The translations under genes were made by a program, and so were the position numbers. The notes under the pieces were generated by a model. It saw only the letters and a list, made by a program, of their open reading frames with translations, was not told the origin of the DNA and made no database searches. From Paenibacillus turicensis (GTDB taxonomy: Bacteria > Bacillota > Bacilli > Paenibacillales > Paenibacillaceae): a DNA stretch of 64,000 nt. The DNA is taken from contig NZ_JAGGKG010000008.1 in NCBI RefSeq assembly GCF_017873435.1, forward strand, positions 62,001 to 126,000. The letters are read 5' to 3'. How positions within the stretch are numbered: the stretch's first letter is position 1; every line of letters begins with the position of its first letter. Shown here piece by piece: positions 44,283 to 53,078 of the stretch.

Positions 44283-45630
44283 ATAATTCTAACACCTCTT
44301 TTATTAGTAATTGGTATCTGTCTTGTGCTCGAGTGGATGCTTGATGCCGGTATTGCTCATATAACCCCATAGCTTGTACCATAGCACTTTCATTATTAAT
44401 TTTAATAGCTGATGCTAAACTTTCTATAAGGAAATTAATACCTTCTGCTATTTTTTGATTTCTGAAATAGTAGATAGCTAGTTGCTTTGTGAAGTCGGGA
44501 TATTGACTTAGCGTAACTTGTTCGCTTATTCTGCCAAAGGCGTTTTCCTGTTTCTTAAAATGTAGGTAATTTGAAAACCGCTCGAGTATATCATCAATAT
44601 TAATTTTATAATGATTAGCAGCAGTTATTACTGTATATAACCCTATAAAGATATCATTTTCTCTAACAGCAATATATTCAACATATTGTGGTAATATATC
44701 TATTTGACCAGCCATTATCTGATACATATAGCGGTTAGCAATAGCCCAGCTCTCAAATTGCTTTAAAATTATCTTATCTTCCTTATCCGGATTATCTATC
44801 CAATTAGCTTCAGCATACATTTCAACGTATTCAAGTGCCTTGGAATATTGTCCTAGATGAAAATAAACATCACCAAATTCTAAGTAAGCATATAGTATAT
44901 AAAATATTAAGGGGTTAATGGTTTTCCTTTTACGATTATTGTTGCCAAAAAGCTTGTACTGTTTTAAAGCTTTATTTAATAACTTCTGGGCATTCTGCTC
45001 AACTCTGTCCCATCTTCTCAAAGAAATATTTATATTCAACAACTCATTTATCGCATCCAACTGATAATCCTCATCTAATCGCTCCACAAAAGGCTCGAAG
45101 TATGTGGCTACAAGCAAGTTGTTTTCCTGATCGTCATTCAACCTTAATAAAAATAAGCGATATTGGCACAATGCCAAGCGTTCTGAATGTTGGGTTCGTT
45201 CGCTTTCTGCGATGTTTTCGTAGAGGAGAATCGCTGCTTCTTTTTTGCCCTCTTCAAAAAACTGCTCTGCTAAATCAAAAAGCAATGGGATGTAGTTTAA
45301 GTTGTCCAACGTGTAGCGCAAAATGAACTCCACATCTTCTAATCGATTTAACTCTGCACAACGGCGCAAAAGGGGACCAAGCCGCCTCCAGTCAGGGCTT
45401 TCCTGATCAAAGCATTCCTGAATATACAAATCGTAATAGTGGCCTTCCTCTAAGTCCATTCCTGCTGTAATACGGTCTAGTTGCTGAACTGCAATCGGGC
45501 GATTGCCACTTAATATATTACAAATGGTTCCCGCATTAATTCCAACTACATCTGAAAATTTATTAATCGATATCTCATTTTCATCTATATATTGTTGTAG
45601 GTATGTTCGAATGGTAGGCATCACAGCCAA
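44263..45630 (-). CDS. HTH-TPR (RRNPP-like) regulator, paralogue 4, with its own peptide gene
   Basis: 455 aa from a TTG at 45630 after AGAGGTG (an ATG three codons later is the alternative). Helix-turn-helix ISINKFSDVVGINAGTICNI, then the helical repeat domain (EEGKKEAAILLYENIAESER, IAEGINFLIESLASAIKIN). It differs most from the others in the DNA-binding helix, and it alone is followed by an overlapping export-peptide gene, so it is the best candidate for a complete receptor-peptide pair. It lies 97 bp downstream of the DUF1266 gene on the same strand. Confidence 0.83.
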   Translation of the reverse strand: MAVMPTIRTYLQQYIDENEISINKFSDVVGINAGTICNILSGNRPIAVQQLDRITAGMDLEEGHYYDLYIQECFDQESPDWRRLGPLLRRCAELNRLEDVEFILRYTLDNLNYIPLLFDLAEQFFEEGKKEAAILLYENIAESERTQHSERLALCQYRLFLLRLNDDQENNLLVATYFEPFVERLDEDYQLDAINELLNINISLRRWDRVEQNAQKLLNKALKQYKLFGNNNRKRKTINPLIFYILYAYLEFGDVYFHLGQYSKALEYVEMYAEANWIDNPDKEDKIILKQFESWAIANRYMYQIMAGQIDILPQYVEYIAVRENDIFIGLYTVITAANHYKINIDDILERFSNYLHFKKQENAFGRISEQVTLSQYPDFTKQLAIYYFRNQKIAEGINFLIESLASAIKINNESAMVQAMGLYEQYRHQASTRAQDRYQLLIKEVLELYEKKLG

Positions 45631-45727
45631 GAGAAGCACCTCTTTTACATTTAATCCATAAAATAGCAACTTATAATACTATATTATGGATCATAATTAC
45701 ATTCGTCAACATTTCCTATCTTTGGTA

Positions 45728-46354
45728 TTACTCATGTAGATCGTGTAGAGTGTGTAAAACCTCCATATATTCCTTTTTACTTATTTGATAATTGGGATAA
45801 TAATCTGCTGAGCCTTGAAATAAAGCACCTGCGATACAAGCGATCATGCAGTCACCCCAGTTTGTATATTTACTTTGTAAGGTCTTAGCCGCAGCAATCA
45901 CGTTGGACTGAAACTCACTCTTTGATAAGAAACCTAATATATTTCCAAAATACTGAAGTCCAATATACGTGATGTAATCATAGGCTAAAATACCTGAGCT
46001 ACTTAATATATTTTGATATTGCAAAATAATTCGTAGCTTCTCCTGCTCCTGTTCTCCAAGATCAGCCTTTTCTATATAACTAATTCGTTGTGCATAAGGA
46101 AAGGTAACAAGCTTGGCCGAGTATTGCTCATATTCTGCTCGATAACCTTGGTCTAATAGCCAAGAGGATTGGAGGGAAAAGGAGGAGAAATCCTCAATAT
46201 CCCATTTATATAGCCAGTTCAATAGAGTTTCCCTATCAAATAGCTCTAATTCGTCCCACCGACGCATACCATCACGATATACCCCTTCAGCTAAATACCA
46301 AATATCAGATAAATATTGGATGAAATGCTCGGTATCATATTGCTCGATTGTCAT
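45728..46354 (-). CDS. DUF1266-family protein
   Basis: 208 aa, soluble. The C-terminal half has the DUF1266 pattern: an AYDYITYIGLQYFG helix, then a GFLSKSEFQSNVIAAAKTLQ block, the TNWGDCMIACIAGALFQG block, and a tail. Its N-terminal half is helical and rich in Trp and Tyr (IWYLAEGVYRDGMRRWDEL). E. coli YbeR and YbeU, of the same family, are encoded among djlB, djlC and hscC; here too the gene follows a J-like protein and an HscC-type Hsp70, 27 bp downstream. Role unknown, probably a partner or client of that chaperone pair. Confidence 0.72.
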   Translation of the reverse strand: MTIEQYDTEHFIQYLSDIWYLAEGVYRDGMRRWDELELFDRETLLNWLYKWDIEDFSSFSLQSSWLLDQGYRAEYEQYSAKLVTFPYAQRISYIEKADLGEQEQEKLRIILQYQNILSSSGILAYDYITYIGLQYFGNILGFLSKSEFQSNVIAAAKTLQSKYTNWGDCMIACIAGALFQGSADYYPNYQISKKEYMEVLHTLHDLHE

Positions 46355-46381
46355 ACATGCCCCTCTTTATATAGTGATTAT

Positions 46382-47722
46382 TTATTTACTAAAAAATATA
46401 TACAAGAACACGATCAACATCACAATGGCTACAAATTGCATAAATCGATCATAGTTTCTATAAAACTGTACTGTTTTATGTTCTTTGATTAGCTCAAACT
46501 GGAATAATAGCTCATTGATTTTAAACAAATGTCCATTTGGAGCATCTGGCATGGCTCGTTGAAGTGCAAGAAGCTGCTTTCGTGCTAACTTCTCTTGCTT
46601 CATATAAATAAAGCATTCTGCTAGTTTTATTTTCGCATCCATATTTTGAGGCCAATACATTTTGATATGGAGATATACGCCTGCGGCTTCTGTGTAGTTG
46701 TTATTGCTAAAAAGTAGGTTCGCCTTATACATATATCCGTCTATTTGCTTGGGGGAAATCTCGATTAGCTTTTCTGCTAAGGCAAGAGCCTGCTCACTAT
46801 GTTTATACTGAAGCTCACATTCTAGTAATAAGCGAATAACGTCTTGATCCTGATCATAAATAGCATAGGCTTGCTTCAAAAAATAACGCGCTTCTATTAA
46901 TGATTGTTTTTGTAGCGCTCGATAACCTTGATCCCTTAATTGTACAAAGTCTGCACCTTGCTGTCCGTTAAGAGTTAATAAGCCATCGTAGCTTAAGGCA
47001 GGTTCGTTAAGCTGTGACAAGTAATAGTCCTGAAATTCAGGGAAATGCTCATGGATATAAGCGCCATGCTTGCGTTCCTCACTCCAAAACGCCTTGAACT
47101 CAAATAACTCTTCAATAGTGTGCCATACCTGCTGGGGTAAATAGCGATGTTGATCCAACACTTCAATTAGGTTTATGATAAGCGCTGTGCGATGCTGTAA
47201 ATCCCAGCATATATCGCTATCAAAGAGCGTACGCCATTTTTCAAGCTGAAGACGGGATGGAAAATCGTTATAAAGCTCAACAAGCTGCTTTTTAAAGTTA
47301 GATAGGAGGAGGTCAGCTCGCCCTGACGACGTTATTAATGGTGAAGCTACAGCTTCGTTCTCTTGATTGCTGTACTGCGGAGGTTCATGCCCATCATCCT
47401 GTAGCCACAGGCGAGGTGGCGTTGTGATCGGGTCTTCCTCTTGTTCATCTCGATCAAAACTATCCCGATCATCTATACCCTTAGCATTATTCAGAATATC
47501 CGTATCCTGAAGGTCCTCCTCTTCCTGAGGCTCAGAAAAAGGAGGCGAATATACCGCTTGTGTCTTAATCTCCGTCATAATTTGCTCATAGGCTTGGCGT
47601 AATTGCTGGTAGCCCTCAGGATCTTCTTCTGGATGATACCGCTTTAGCTGCTGGGCATATGCACGCCGAATCGCCTTGGCATCGTGGGTCGGTTCAAGCT
47701 GAAGTCGTTTCCAAGGTGACAT
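46382..47722 (-). CDS. J-like TPR membrane protein (DjlB/DjlC-like)
   Basis: 446 aa. The N-terminal J domain (WKRLQLEPTHDAKAIRRAYA) has YHPEEDPEGY, so the HPD tripeptide that drives Hsp70 ATPase is HPE (residues 30-32). Then comes an acidic linker (EEDLQDTDILNNAKGIDDRD), TPR-like helices at about 255-400 (EQALALAEKLIEISPKQIDG), and one C-terminal span (FVAIVMLIVFLYIFF). It starts three bases after the Hsp70 stop. Tail-anchored, so it would bring the Hsp70 to the inner face of the membrane. Confidence 0.82.
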   Translation of the reverse strand: MSPWKRLQLEPTHDAKAIRRAYAQQLKRYHPEEDPEGYQQLRQAYEQIMTEIKTQAVYSPPFSEPQEEEDLQDTDILNNAKGIDDRDSFDRDEQEEDPITTPPRLWLQDDGHEPPQYSNQENEAVASPLITSSGRADLLLSNFKKQLVELYNDFPSRLQLEKWRTLFDSDICWDLQHRTALIINLIEVLDQHRYLPQQVWHTIEELFEFKAFWSEERKHGAYIHEHFPEFQDYYLSQLNEPALSYDGLLTLNGQQGADFVQLRDQGYRALQKQSLIEARYFLKQAYAIYDQDQDVIRLLLECELQYKHSEQALALAEKLIEISPKQIDGYMYKANLLFSNNNYTEAAGVYLHIKMYWPQNMDAKIKLAECFIYMKQEKLARKQLLALQRAMPDAPNGHLFKINELLFQFELIKEHKTVQFYRNYDRFMQFVAIVMLIVFLYIFFSK

Positions 47723-47725
47723 CGA

Positions 47726-49423
47726 CTAGATTTTCCACCTTTCCAAGTTGTCTAAGTTTTGCTTCAATACTGCCGCTTCACTGCGAATCAGTGTATCATC
47801 CTGCGTAGCGAGTACACGTTCAAATTCATAAGTTAGCTGAGCGATATATTCGCGCTCTTGTCCAATGTATTCCTCATATAGTCGTTCACATCTTGCTAAC
47901 AATAGACGGTTTTCACTGCGGTCACGAGGATGGATTTTTAAATGTGCCAGCTCCTTTAACCTTGCCTGGATGGCTTCAGGTGTAGATTGCCCTGGATTTT
48001 GCTCAATGACGATCGTTTTCCGCTCTTGTGTTTTTACCACAGTCACTTCAACCTCTAATACGCCGTTGATATCGTAAGTGTATCTCACATCAATCGATTG
48101 CTCGCCACGCTCAGCTTTAGGGACTGCAACCTCAAGCTCACCAATTTTTACATTGTTTTTGACGAGCCGACTTTCACCTTGATACACCTCTACTGAAATG
48201 ATGCTTTGTTGATCATGGGCAGTATATAATCGTTCTACCCGACTAACAGGGATAGGTGTGTTGCGCTCAATGATAGGTAAGAAATAACCGCTATCAACAG
48301 ATCCATTATTGCTTCTTCTTATCACATCAGTTCCCAGTGTATATGGACATACATCTGTTAAAATCATTTCCTTTAAGCTAACGTTACGTTCCTTTAGCGC
48401 AACCTGAATCGCAGCACCTAATGCAACGGCTTCATCTGGATTGATATCAAAATTAGGGAGACGCCCAAAAATTTTACTCACAATTGTTTTGATGACGGAC
48501 ATACGTGTTGCGCCACCAATCAAAATAATTCCATCAATGTCAGATGGCATTAAGGAAGCATCTCTTAGGGCACGCTCCACGGGATTACGAAGGCGAAGCA
48601 ATAGCGAACTACATATTTGATCAAATTGCTCCTTTGTAACGCTTAGCGTATAGCTTTGCTCCTCGTAGTTTAATTCCATTTGCCCCGTTACATTTTGGGA
48701 TAAGCTTAGCTTGCATAATTCAGCTTGCTTTTGAAGCGCAGATTGTGTTTTATGTGGCATTTCATCAAAATTCAGCTTATGGAATTCCACAAAATGAGAC
48801 ATCAACACATTCGTAAAGTCTTCACCACCAAGATAGTTATCACCCGCAATCGCTTGTACCTGCATAACGCCCTCGAAGTAATCTAACACTGATACGTCAA
48901 AGGTTCCGCCACCAAGGTCAAACACAAGAAACTTCGTATCCGCGTCCTGCAAATGAAGACCATAGGAAACGGCGGCAGCAGTGGGTTCGCTAATAAGCCG
49001 TTCCACATGTAATCCTGCTAGATTTGCGGCGCGTTTCGTCGCTTTACGTTGGGCATCATTAAAATAAGCGGGTACACTTATGACCGCTTCATCAATGGCC
49101 TCACCTAGAAAAGTTTCCGCATCTGATTTTAACGAGCGCAAAATAAAAGAAGATAAGTCCTCTGGAGATAATGTTAAATTGCCAAGCTGATACATTTTGT
49201 CCGTCCCCATATAACGTTTAAAGGTAGAGACAGTGAGAGAGGGATGTGTGATCAAGCGTTCCTTCGCTATCTGTCCTACTAAAATTTCATTATTTTCATC
49301 AACACTGACGATCGAAGGGGTTAAAAAATGTCCAAAGGCATTAGGAATCAACGCAGGCCCTTCCTCTGTCCAATAAGCAGCTAAGCTGTTGGATGTACCT
49401 AAATCAATACCGATTTTTGCCAT
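47726..49423 (-). CDS. hscC: HscC-type Hsp70 chaperone
   Basis: 565 aa, shorter than DnaK (about 610) and like E. coli HscC. ATPase motifs IGIDLGTSNSLAAY at 4-17, ISEPTAAAVSYG at about 144-155, VFDLGGGTFDVSV at 167-179, ILIGGATRMS. Family-specific features shared with HscC include ALIPNAFGHFLTPSIVSVDE, LSSFILRSLKSDAE and LTDVCPYTLG. The substrate-binding beta domain is present, but the C-terminal lid is short and without the EEVD-like tail. First gene of an operon with the J-like protein and DUF1266 protein. Confidence 0.9.
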   Translation of the reverse strand: MAKIGIDLGTSNSLAAYWTEEGPALIPNAFGHFLTPSIVSVDENNEILVGQIAKERLITHPSLTVSTFKRYMGTDKMYQLGNLTLSPEDLSSFILRSLKSDAETFLGEAIDEAVISVPAYFNDAQRKATKRAANLAGLHVERLISEPTAAAVSYGLHLQDADTKFLVFDLGGGTFDVSVLDYFEGVMQVQAIAGDNYLGGEDFTNVLMSHFVEFHKLNFDEMPHKTQSALQKQAELCKLSLSQNVTGQMELNYEEQSYTLSVTKEQFDQICSSLLLRLRNPVERALRDASLMPSDIDGIILIGGATRMSVIKTIVSKIFGRLPNFDINPDEAVALGAAIQVALKERNVSLKEMILTDVCPYTLGTDVIRRSNNGSVDSGYFLPIIERNTPIPVSRVERLYTAHDQQSIISVEVYQGESRLVKNNVKIGELEVAVPKAERGEQSIDVRYTYDINGVLEVEVTVVKTQERKTIVIEQNPGQSTPEAIQARLKELAHLKIHPRDRSENRLLLARCERLYEEYIGQEREYIAQLTYEFERVLATQDDTLIRSEAAVLKQNLDNLERWKI

Positions 49424-49638
49424 AGTATTACCTACCTCACATTACATAGTCTTAGTATGTATTTCGGAAAATAAAGGAATAAAAATGAGATCAAAGACCC
49501 AAAAAGCAGGAGGAAAACCCAAAATCAGACTTTTTGATTGCCTTAGACATAACAATACTACGTTTACCTAAAGCGACATGATATACTACTACACAGATTA
49601 CTTACCCAAATAAATAACTATTGGAGTTGATTTTTTAA

Positions 49639-49917
49639 ATGAGTTCGCCGTTAAATGAAAAGGAATTAGTAGCATATATAGTCGAGGAAACAGAAGCTAC
49701 ACCTGATCAAGTACGACTTGTATTGAAGCATGAGGCAGCTTATCTCGATAATGCCCATAAGGGTGGAGCGAAGGAAGTAGACGTTGATTTTGATGATGTC
49801 GTTGATTATGTACTTGGACGCCGTGATGTGAAATTAACAGAGCTATTGGTTGAAGAAATTTTAGAAGCAGAAATGGATTACTTGATGGACAAAGGTTTAG
49901 CAGGTTACGACGATTAA
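49639..49917 (+). CDS. Small acidic protein of unknown function
   Basis: 92 aa, strongly acidic and helical (ELLVEEILEAEMDYLMDKG), preceded by TTGGAG. No cysteines, membrane span or known motif. Its stop overlaps the ATG of the following lipoprotein gene (TAATG), so they are coupled. It is divergent from the HscC operon, separated by about 215 bp in which I found no clear operator. Confidence 0.65.
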   Translation: MSSPLNEKELVAYIVEETEATPDQVRLVLKHEAAYLDNAHKGGAKEVDVDFDDVVDYVLGRRDVKLTELLVEEILEAEMDYLMDKGLAGYDD

Positions 49918-51059
49918 TGATGAGATCCCTCTATTGTATAGGTATCGTTGTTGCCTTAATGGTATCAGGATGTTCAGTGCAGGGGGAAGCTGCGACCTCA
50001 ATGGCGCAGAACCGCTCAGTCAATACAGTGGTTCAGGCTACGTCTGAATCAGCAAGTAAAGCAGAACAAAATATCAATAGTAAGAAAAAATTAATACCTA
50101 CTGTAGTGGAAGGGACATATGCTAAACCAGATTATACGGCTGTGAGTAATGGGAGTGCTATCGTATCTAAGCTAGGTGATAATTTGTACCATATTGATGC
50201 CTCCATGGCATCAGGATACGCTCATCATACAGGAGAGATTACGTCTGACTTTTCATGGAATGGGGAGCGTTTTGTATTAAAGGATGAAGAGTATGCTGGG
50301 GTAGAACTGATCTTTACCTCAGATGGCTTACGTATTGAGTATGACGACTCTATAAAATATGGTGGGCTAAATGCCGAGCCTAAAGGCACTTACTACTTGC
50401 AAAACACGATAGAAGATCAAGTTCCCTTTTTAAATTCGATTTATGATGCTGTAAAACTTCCAGAAAGATATCGCCAAGGGCGAAGTGATATATATATTTA
50501 TAATATGGGTGATCATGCTAATAAAATTGTGTATGTTCAGGCCTATGACATGTCACTTCCTGAAGGAATGATGCAGGAGTATGTTGCAATCTATGACCCC
50601 GCACAAGGCAAGGTGAACTTCGTTGGCGAGCCAGATCGCTATAATTATTCACAGCTTAGTTCTATACTACGAGAGCAGGGTGCAACTGATGATGTCATCT
50701 ATGAGGTGCTTTGTAAGCCTTATGCAGATCGATGGGTTAAGTTGAAAATGGGGCTAATTGATGAGGGAAATACAGCAATACGTGATGATGACAACTTCAA
50801 ACTTAGTGCAGAGCAAGCCTTTTATATTGTGACTGGGGTAGAGGGCAAAACGGTGCTACAAACTAATTTGCTTGATAAAAAAAGGATCGGATCGACATTT
50901 ATTCAAGAGGTGGATCATTGGGATGAAAATAAAGTGATGATCCATATTTATGAGGTGGCTGCAAATAGTAAGGGAAATGAGCATTTAGCTACCGGTGATT
51001 GGCTTGAAGTGGATAGAGCCACAGGGAAAGTTCGAAATTCACTTTTTAATAATAAGTAA
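49917..51059 (+). CDS. Lipoprotein of unknown function
   Basis: 380 aa. Signal peptide with lipobox MVSGC near residue 19, a Ser/Thr/Gln-rich linker of about 50 residues, then a mature domain of about 300 residues (YHIDASMASGYAHHTGEITS, GGLNAEPKGTYYLQ). No family recognised. It stands 29 bp before the response-regulator gene, so it may belong to the same operon and serve as an outer sensor or target for that two-component system. Confidence 0.7.
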   Translation: MMRSLYCIGIVVALMVSGCSVQGEAATSMAQNRSVNTVVQATSESASKAEQNINSKKKLIPTVVEGTYAKPDYTAVSNGSAIVSKLGDNLYHIDASMASGYAHHTGEITSDFSWNGERFVLKDEEYAGVELIFTSDGLRIEYDDSIKYGGLNAEPKGTYYLQNTIEDQVPFLNSIYDAVKLPERYRQGRSDIYIYNMGDHANKIVYVQAYDMSLPEGMMQEYVAIYDPAQGKVNFVGEPDRYNYSQLSSILREQGATDDVIYEVLCKPYADRWVKLKMGLIDEGNTAIRDDDNFKLSAEQAFYIVTGVEGKTVLQTNLLDKKRIGSTFIQEVDHWDENKVMIHIYEVAANSKGNEHLATGDWLEVDRATGKVRNSLFNNK

Positions 51060-51088
51060 GCAATAATCTTGCTGTGAGGTGAAGCCAA

Positions 51089-51808
51089 GTGGCACATAAT
51101 ATACTGCTTGTTGATGATGATAGCTCAATTGTAGATATGCTGACAGGCTATTTAATCAAAGAGGGATATGCTGTAACTACCGCTGGTAATGGGGAAGAGG
51201 GGATCATCCAATTCCAAAATAAAAAGTTTGATTTACTCATTGTCGACATCATGATGCCGAAGCTGGATGGGATTGAAATGATCAAAATCATTAGAGAAAG
51301 CAGTCCCATCCCCATTCTTATAATGTCCGCTAAGGATAATGATATTGATAAGGCGATTGGACTTGGCTTTGGTGCAGACGATTATATTGCCAAGCCCTTT
51401 TCACTCATTGAGATTACAGCAAGGATTAAAGCGGCTATTCGTCGAGCTACCTTATATGCGAAGCATGACATGCCAAATGAACCAGAGGTCATGGCTAGCC
51501 AAGTGCTTGATTTAGGCCATGCTATCGTTGATTTAGATCTTTATTCAGTTAAAAAAGGTGATGATGAAATAAAGCTCACTTCTAAAGAGGCAGACATTCT
51601 CAAGCTTTTTCTGAAAAATCCTAATCGTGTTTTTACAAAAGCGCAAATCTATGAATTTATTTGGCAAGAGGATTATATGGGCGACGAGAATGTCATTAAT
51701 GTACATATTCGGCGTTTACGGAGCAAGATCGAAGAGAATCCATCAGAGCCTAAGCACCTCAAGACATTATGGGGGATCGGCTACAAATGGGATGGACAAT
51801 CATGTTAA
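51089..51808 (+). CDS. OmpR-family response regulator
   Basis: 239 aa from a GTG at 51089, seven bases after GAGGTG. Receiver with D9/D10/D11 acidic pocket, phospho-acceptor D53 (LLIVDIMMPKLDGIEM), IMSAKDN and IAKPFSLIE; winged helix ending LKTLWGIGYKW. Its gene overlaps the kinase gene. Tandem TAAGAATT repeats 11 bp apart before the ABC transporter gene (52983-53001) are a candidate target, fitting control of an antimicrobial-peptide exporter. Confidence 0.92.
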   Translation: MAHNILLVDDDSSIVDMLTGYLIKEGYAVTTAGNGEEGIIQFQNKKFDLLIVDIMMPKLDGIEMIKIIRESSPIPILIMSAKDNDIDKAIGLGFGADDYIAKPFSLIEITARIKAAIRRATLYAKHDMPNEPEVMASQVLDLGHAIVDLDLYSVKKGDDEIKLTSKEADILKLFLKNPNRVFTKAQIYEFIWQEDYMGDENVINVHIRRLRSKIEENPSEPKHLKTLWGIGYKWDGQSC

Positions 51809-52740
51809 TCCTCCTTTTGGGTAGCATTATTGTCCTGTTGTTGATTTTACTTTACCAGCAATATCAATTTAATCGAAGACGTAATGGGCAGCTTGAGCAG
51901 ATACATCATAAGCTTGCCTTTATCATTTCTGATAGTCCTCAGGAAAAGCTACTGCTTTATACAACGGACAAGCAGTTGACCACATTGCTCTCAGATATTA
52001 ATGCTGTGTTAGAGCACAATCAACGTATTTTAGCGGATCATAAAAGAACGGAGCAATCCATTCGCAGAATGTTATCTAACATCTCCCATGATTTAAAAAC
52101 CCCGCTGACCGTCGTATTAGGCTATATTGAACGTATGAATCTGGATACCGAGATGTCTACAGAAGAGCGAGCCGCTTCATTGCAAAAAGTGCAATCGAAA
52201 GCAAATGAGCTTATGGATATGATTCAGCAGTTTTTTGACTTAGCTAAGCTAGAGTCAGGGGATCAACCGTTACCGTTGACTAAAGTGCATCTCAATGAGC
52301 TTTGTCGTCGTAGTATTCTTCATTTCTACGATGTAATGACAAGTCAAGGCATTAAGGCGGAGATTGAGATTCCACAGGAGCCGTTATATGCCCATGCGAA
52401 TGAAGGTGCAATAGATCGCATCCTCGACAATTTAATTTCCAATGCGATACGTTATGGTAGTGAGGGCAAAATGCTGGGGATTAGGCTCAGACAAGATGAA
52501 CAATGGTTAGCTATTGACGTGTGGGATCGAGGAAAAGGCATTGATGAAGCCCATCATAGTCGTGTTTTTGAACGGATGTACACGCTAGAGGATTCGCGTA
52601 ATAAATCGTACCAAGGTAGTGGACTGGGGCTTACCATCACAAAACGCCTTGTACAAAATATGGGTGGCGAAATTACGTTATATAGTAGACCTTACGATAA
52701 AACCGTGTTTACTGTTAAGTTGAAGCGATTAAATTATTAG
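51802..52740 (+). CDS. Sensor histidine kinase with a single membrane span
   Basis: 312 aa from the ATG at 51802, which overlaps the regulator stop; a longer frame from 51769 would sit in the regulator gene. One span (ILLLGSIIVLLLILLY) and no outer domain, then a linker, SNISHDLKTPLTVVLGY with phospho-acceptor H96, and ATPase boxes (LDNLISNAIRYGSE, DRGKGIDE, GSGLGLTITKRLV). Kinases with almost no outer part often sense through a membrane partner such as an ABC transporter; the ABC genes 340 bp downstream are a natural candidate. Confidence 0.9.
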   Translation: MLILLLGSIIVLLLILLYQQYQFNRRRNGQLEQIHHKLAFIISDSPQEKLLLYTTDKQLTTLLSDINAVLEHNQRILADHKRTEQSIRRMLSNISHDLKTPLTVVLGYIERMNLDTEMSTEERAASLQKVQSKANELMDMIQQFFDLAKLESGDQPLPLTKVHLNELCRRSILHFYDVMTSQGIKAEIEIPQEPLYAHANEGAIDRILDNLISNAIRYGSEGKMLGIRLRQDEQWLAIDVWDRGKGIDEAHHSRVFERMYTLEDSRNKSYQGSGLGLTITKRLVQNMGGEITLYSRPYDKTVFTVKLKRLNY

Positions 52741-52834
52741 CTTATGGCAGGTAAGAAATTACCTTGTCGTGAGCTATTTTTTTACACTCAATATCGACTC
52801 ACCTTAAAAATCAGAACTTGACAATAGGCAACCT

Positions 52835-52970
52835 AAGCGGAGGAGCAGAGAGATGGTGGAAAAGCGATAGCGACCGCCTTTAAAGTCCCACTTTTATCAT
52901 TTCAAGACAAGTTATAGAAGAAGGTGGGACTTTAACAGCGGTTGAAACCACTCTCTGCTACGTAGCCTCC
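52835..52970. repeat. Palindromic repeat element, copy 2
   Basis: Left arm AAGCGGAGGAGCAGAGAGAT continues to CGACCGCCTTTAAAGTCCCAC; the right half carries GTGGGACTTTAA, AGCGGT and CCACTCTCTGCTACGTAGCC. The arms pair in three blocks: GCAGAGAG with CTCTCTGC, CCGC with GCGG, and TTTAAAGTCCCAC with GTGGGACTTTAA. Its first 53 bp match copy 3 (55506-55558) in reverse orientation with four differences. It fills most of the 52741-53078 gap before the ABC transporter. Confidence 0.72.
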
Positions 52971-52982
52971 CACAACCCAACT

Positions 52983-53019
52983 TAAGAATTAAGTAAGAAT
53001 TGATTAATAATTAAGAATG
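52983..53019 (+). promoter_or_regulatory. Candidate response-regulator boxes before the ABC transporter
   Basis: TAAGAATT occurs at 52983-52990 and 52994-53001, 11 bp apart, and TAAGAATG at 53012-53019. Eleven-bp spacing of direct repeats is usual for OmpR-family sites, and an OmpR-type regulator gene is just upstream. A clear -10 was not identified. Confidence 0.5.
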
Positions 53020-53078
53020 GATTGTCTTTTACAATAGATAACATAAGAGCTTAGAAGTGAAGGAGAGAGCGAGAGCCT

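Noticed and set aside
52741..53078. Riboswitch or structured leader before the ABC exporter
   Set aside because: The large hairpin there belongs to a repeat family with copies elsewhere in the window and lies upstream of the likely promoter.
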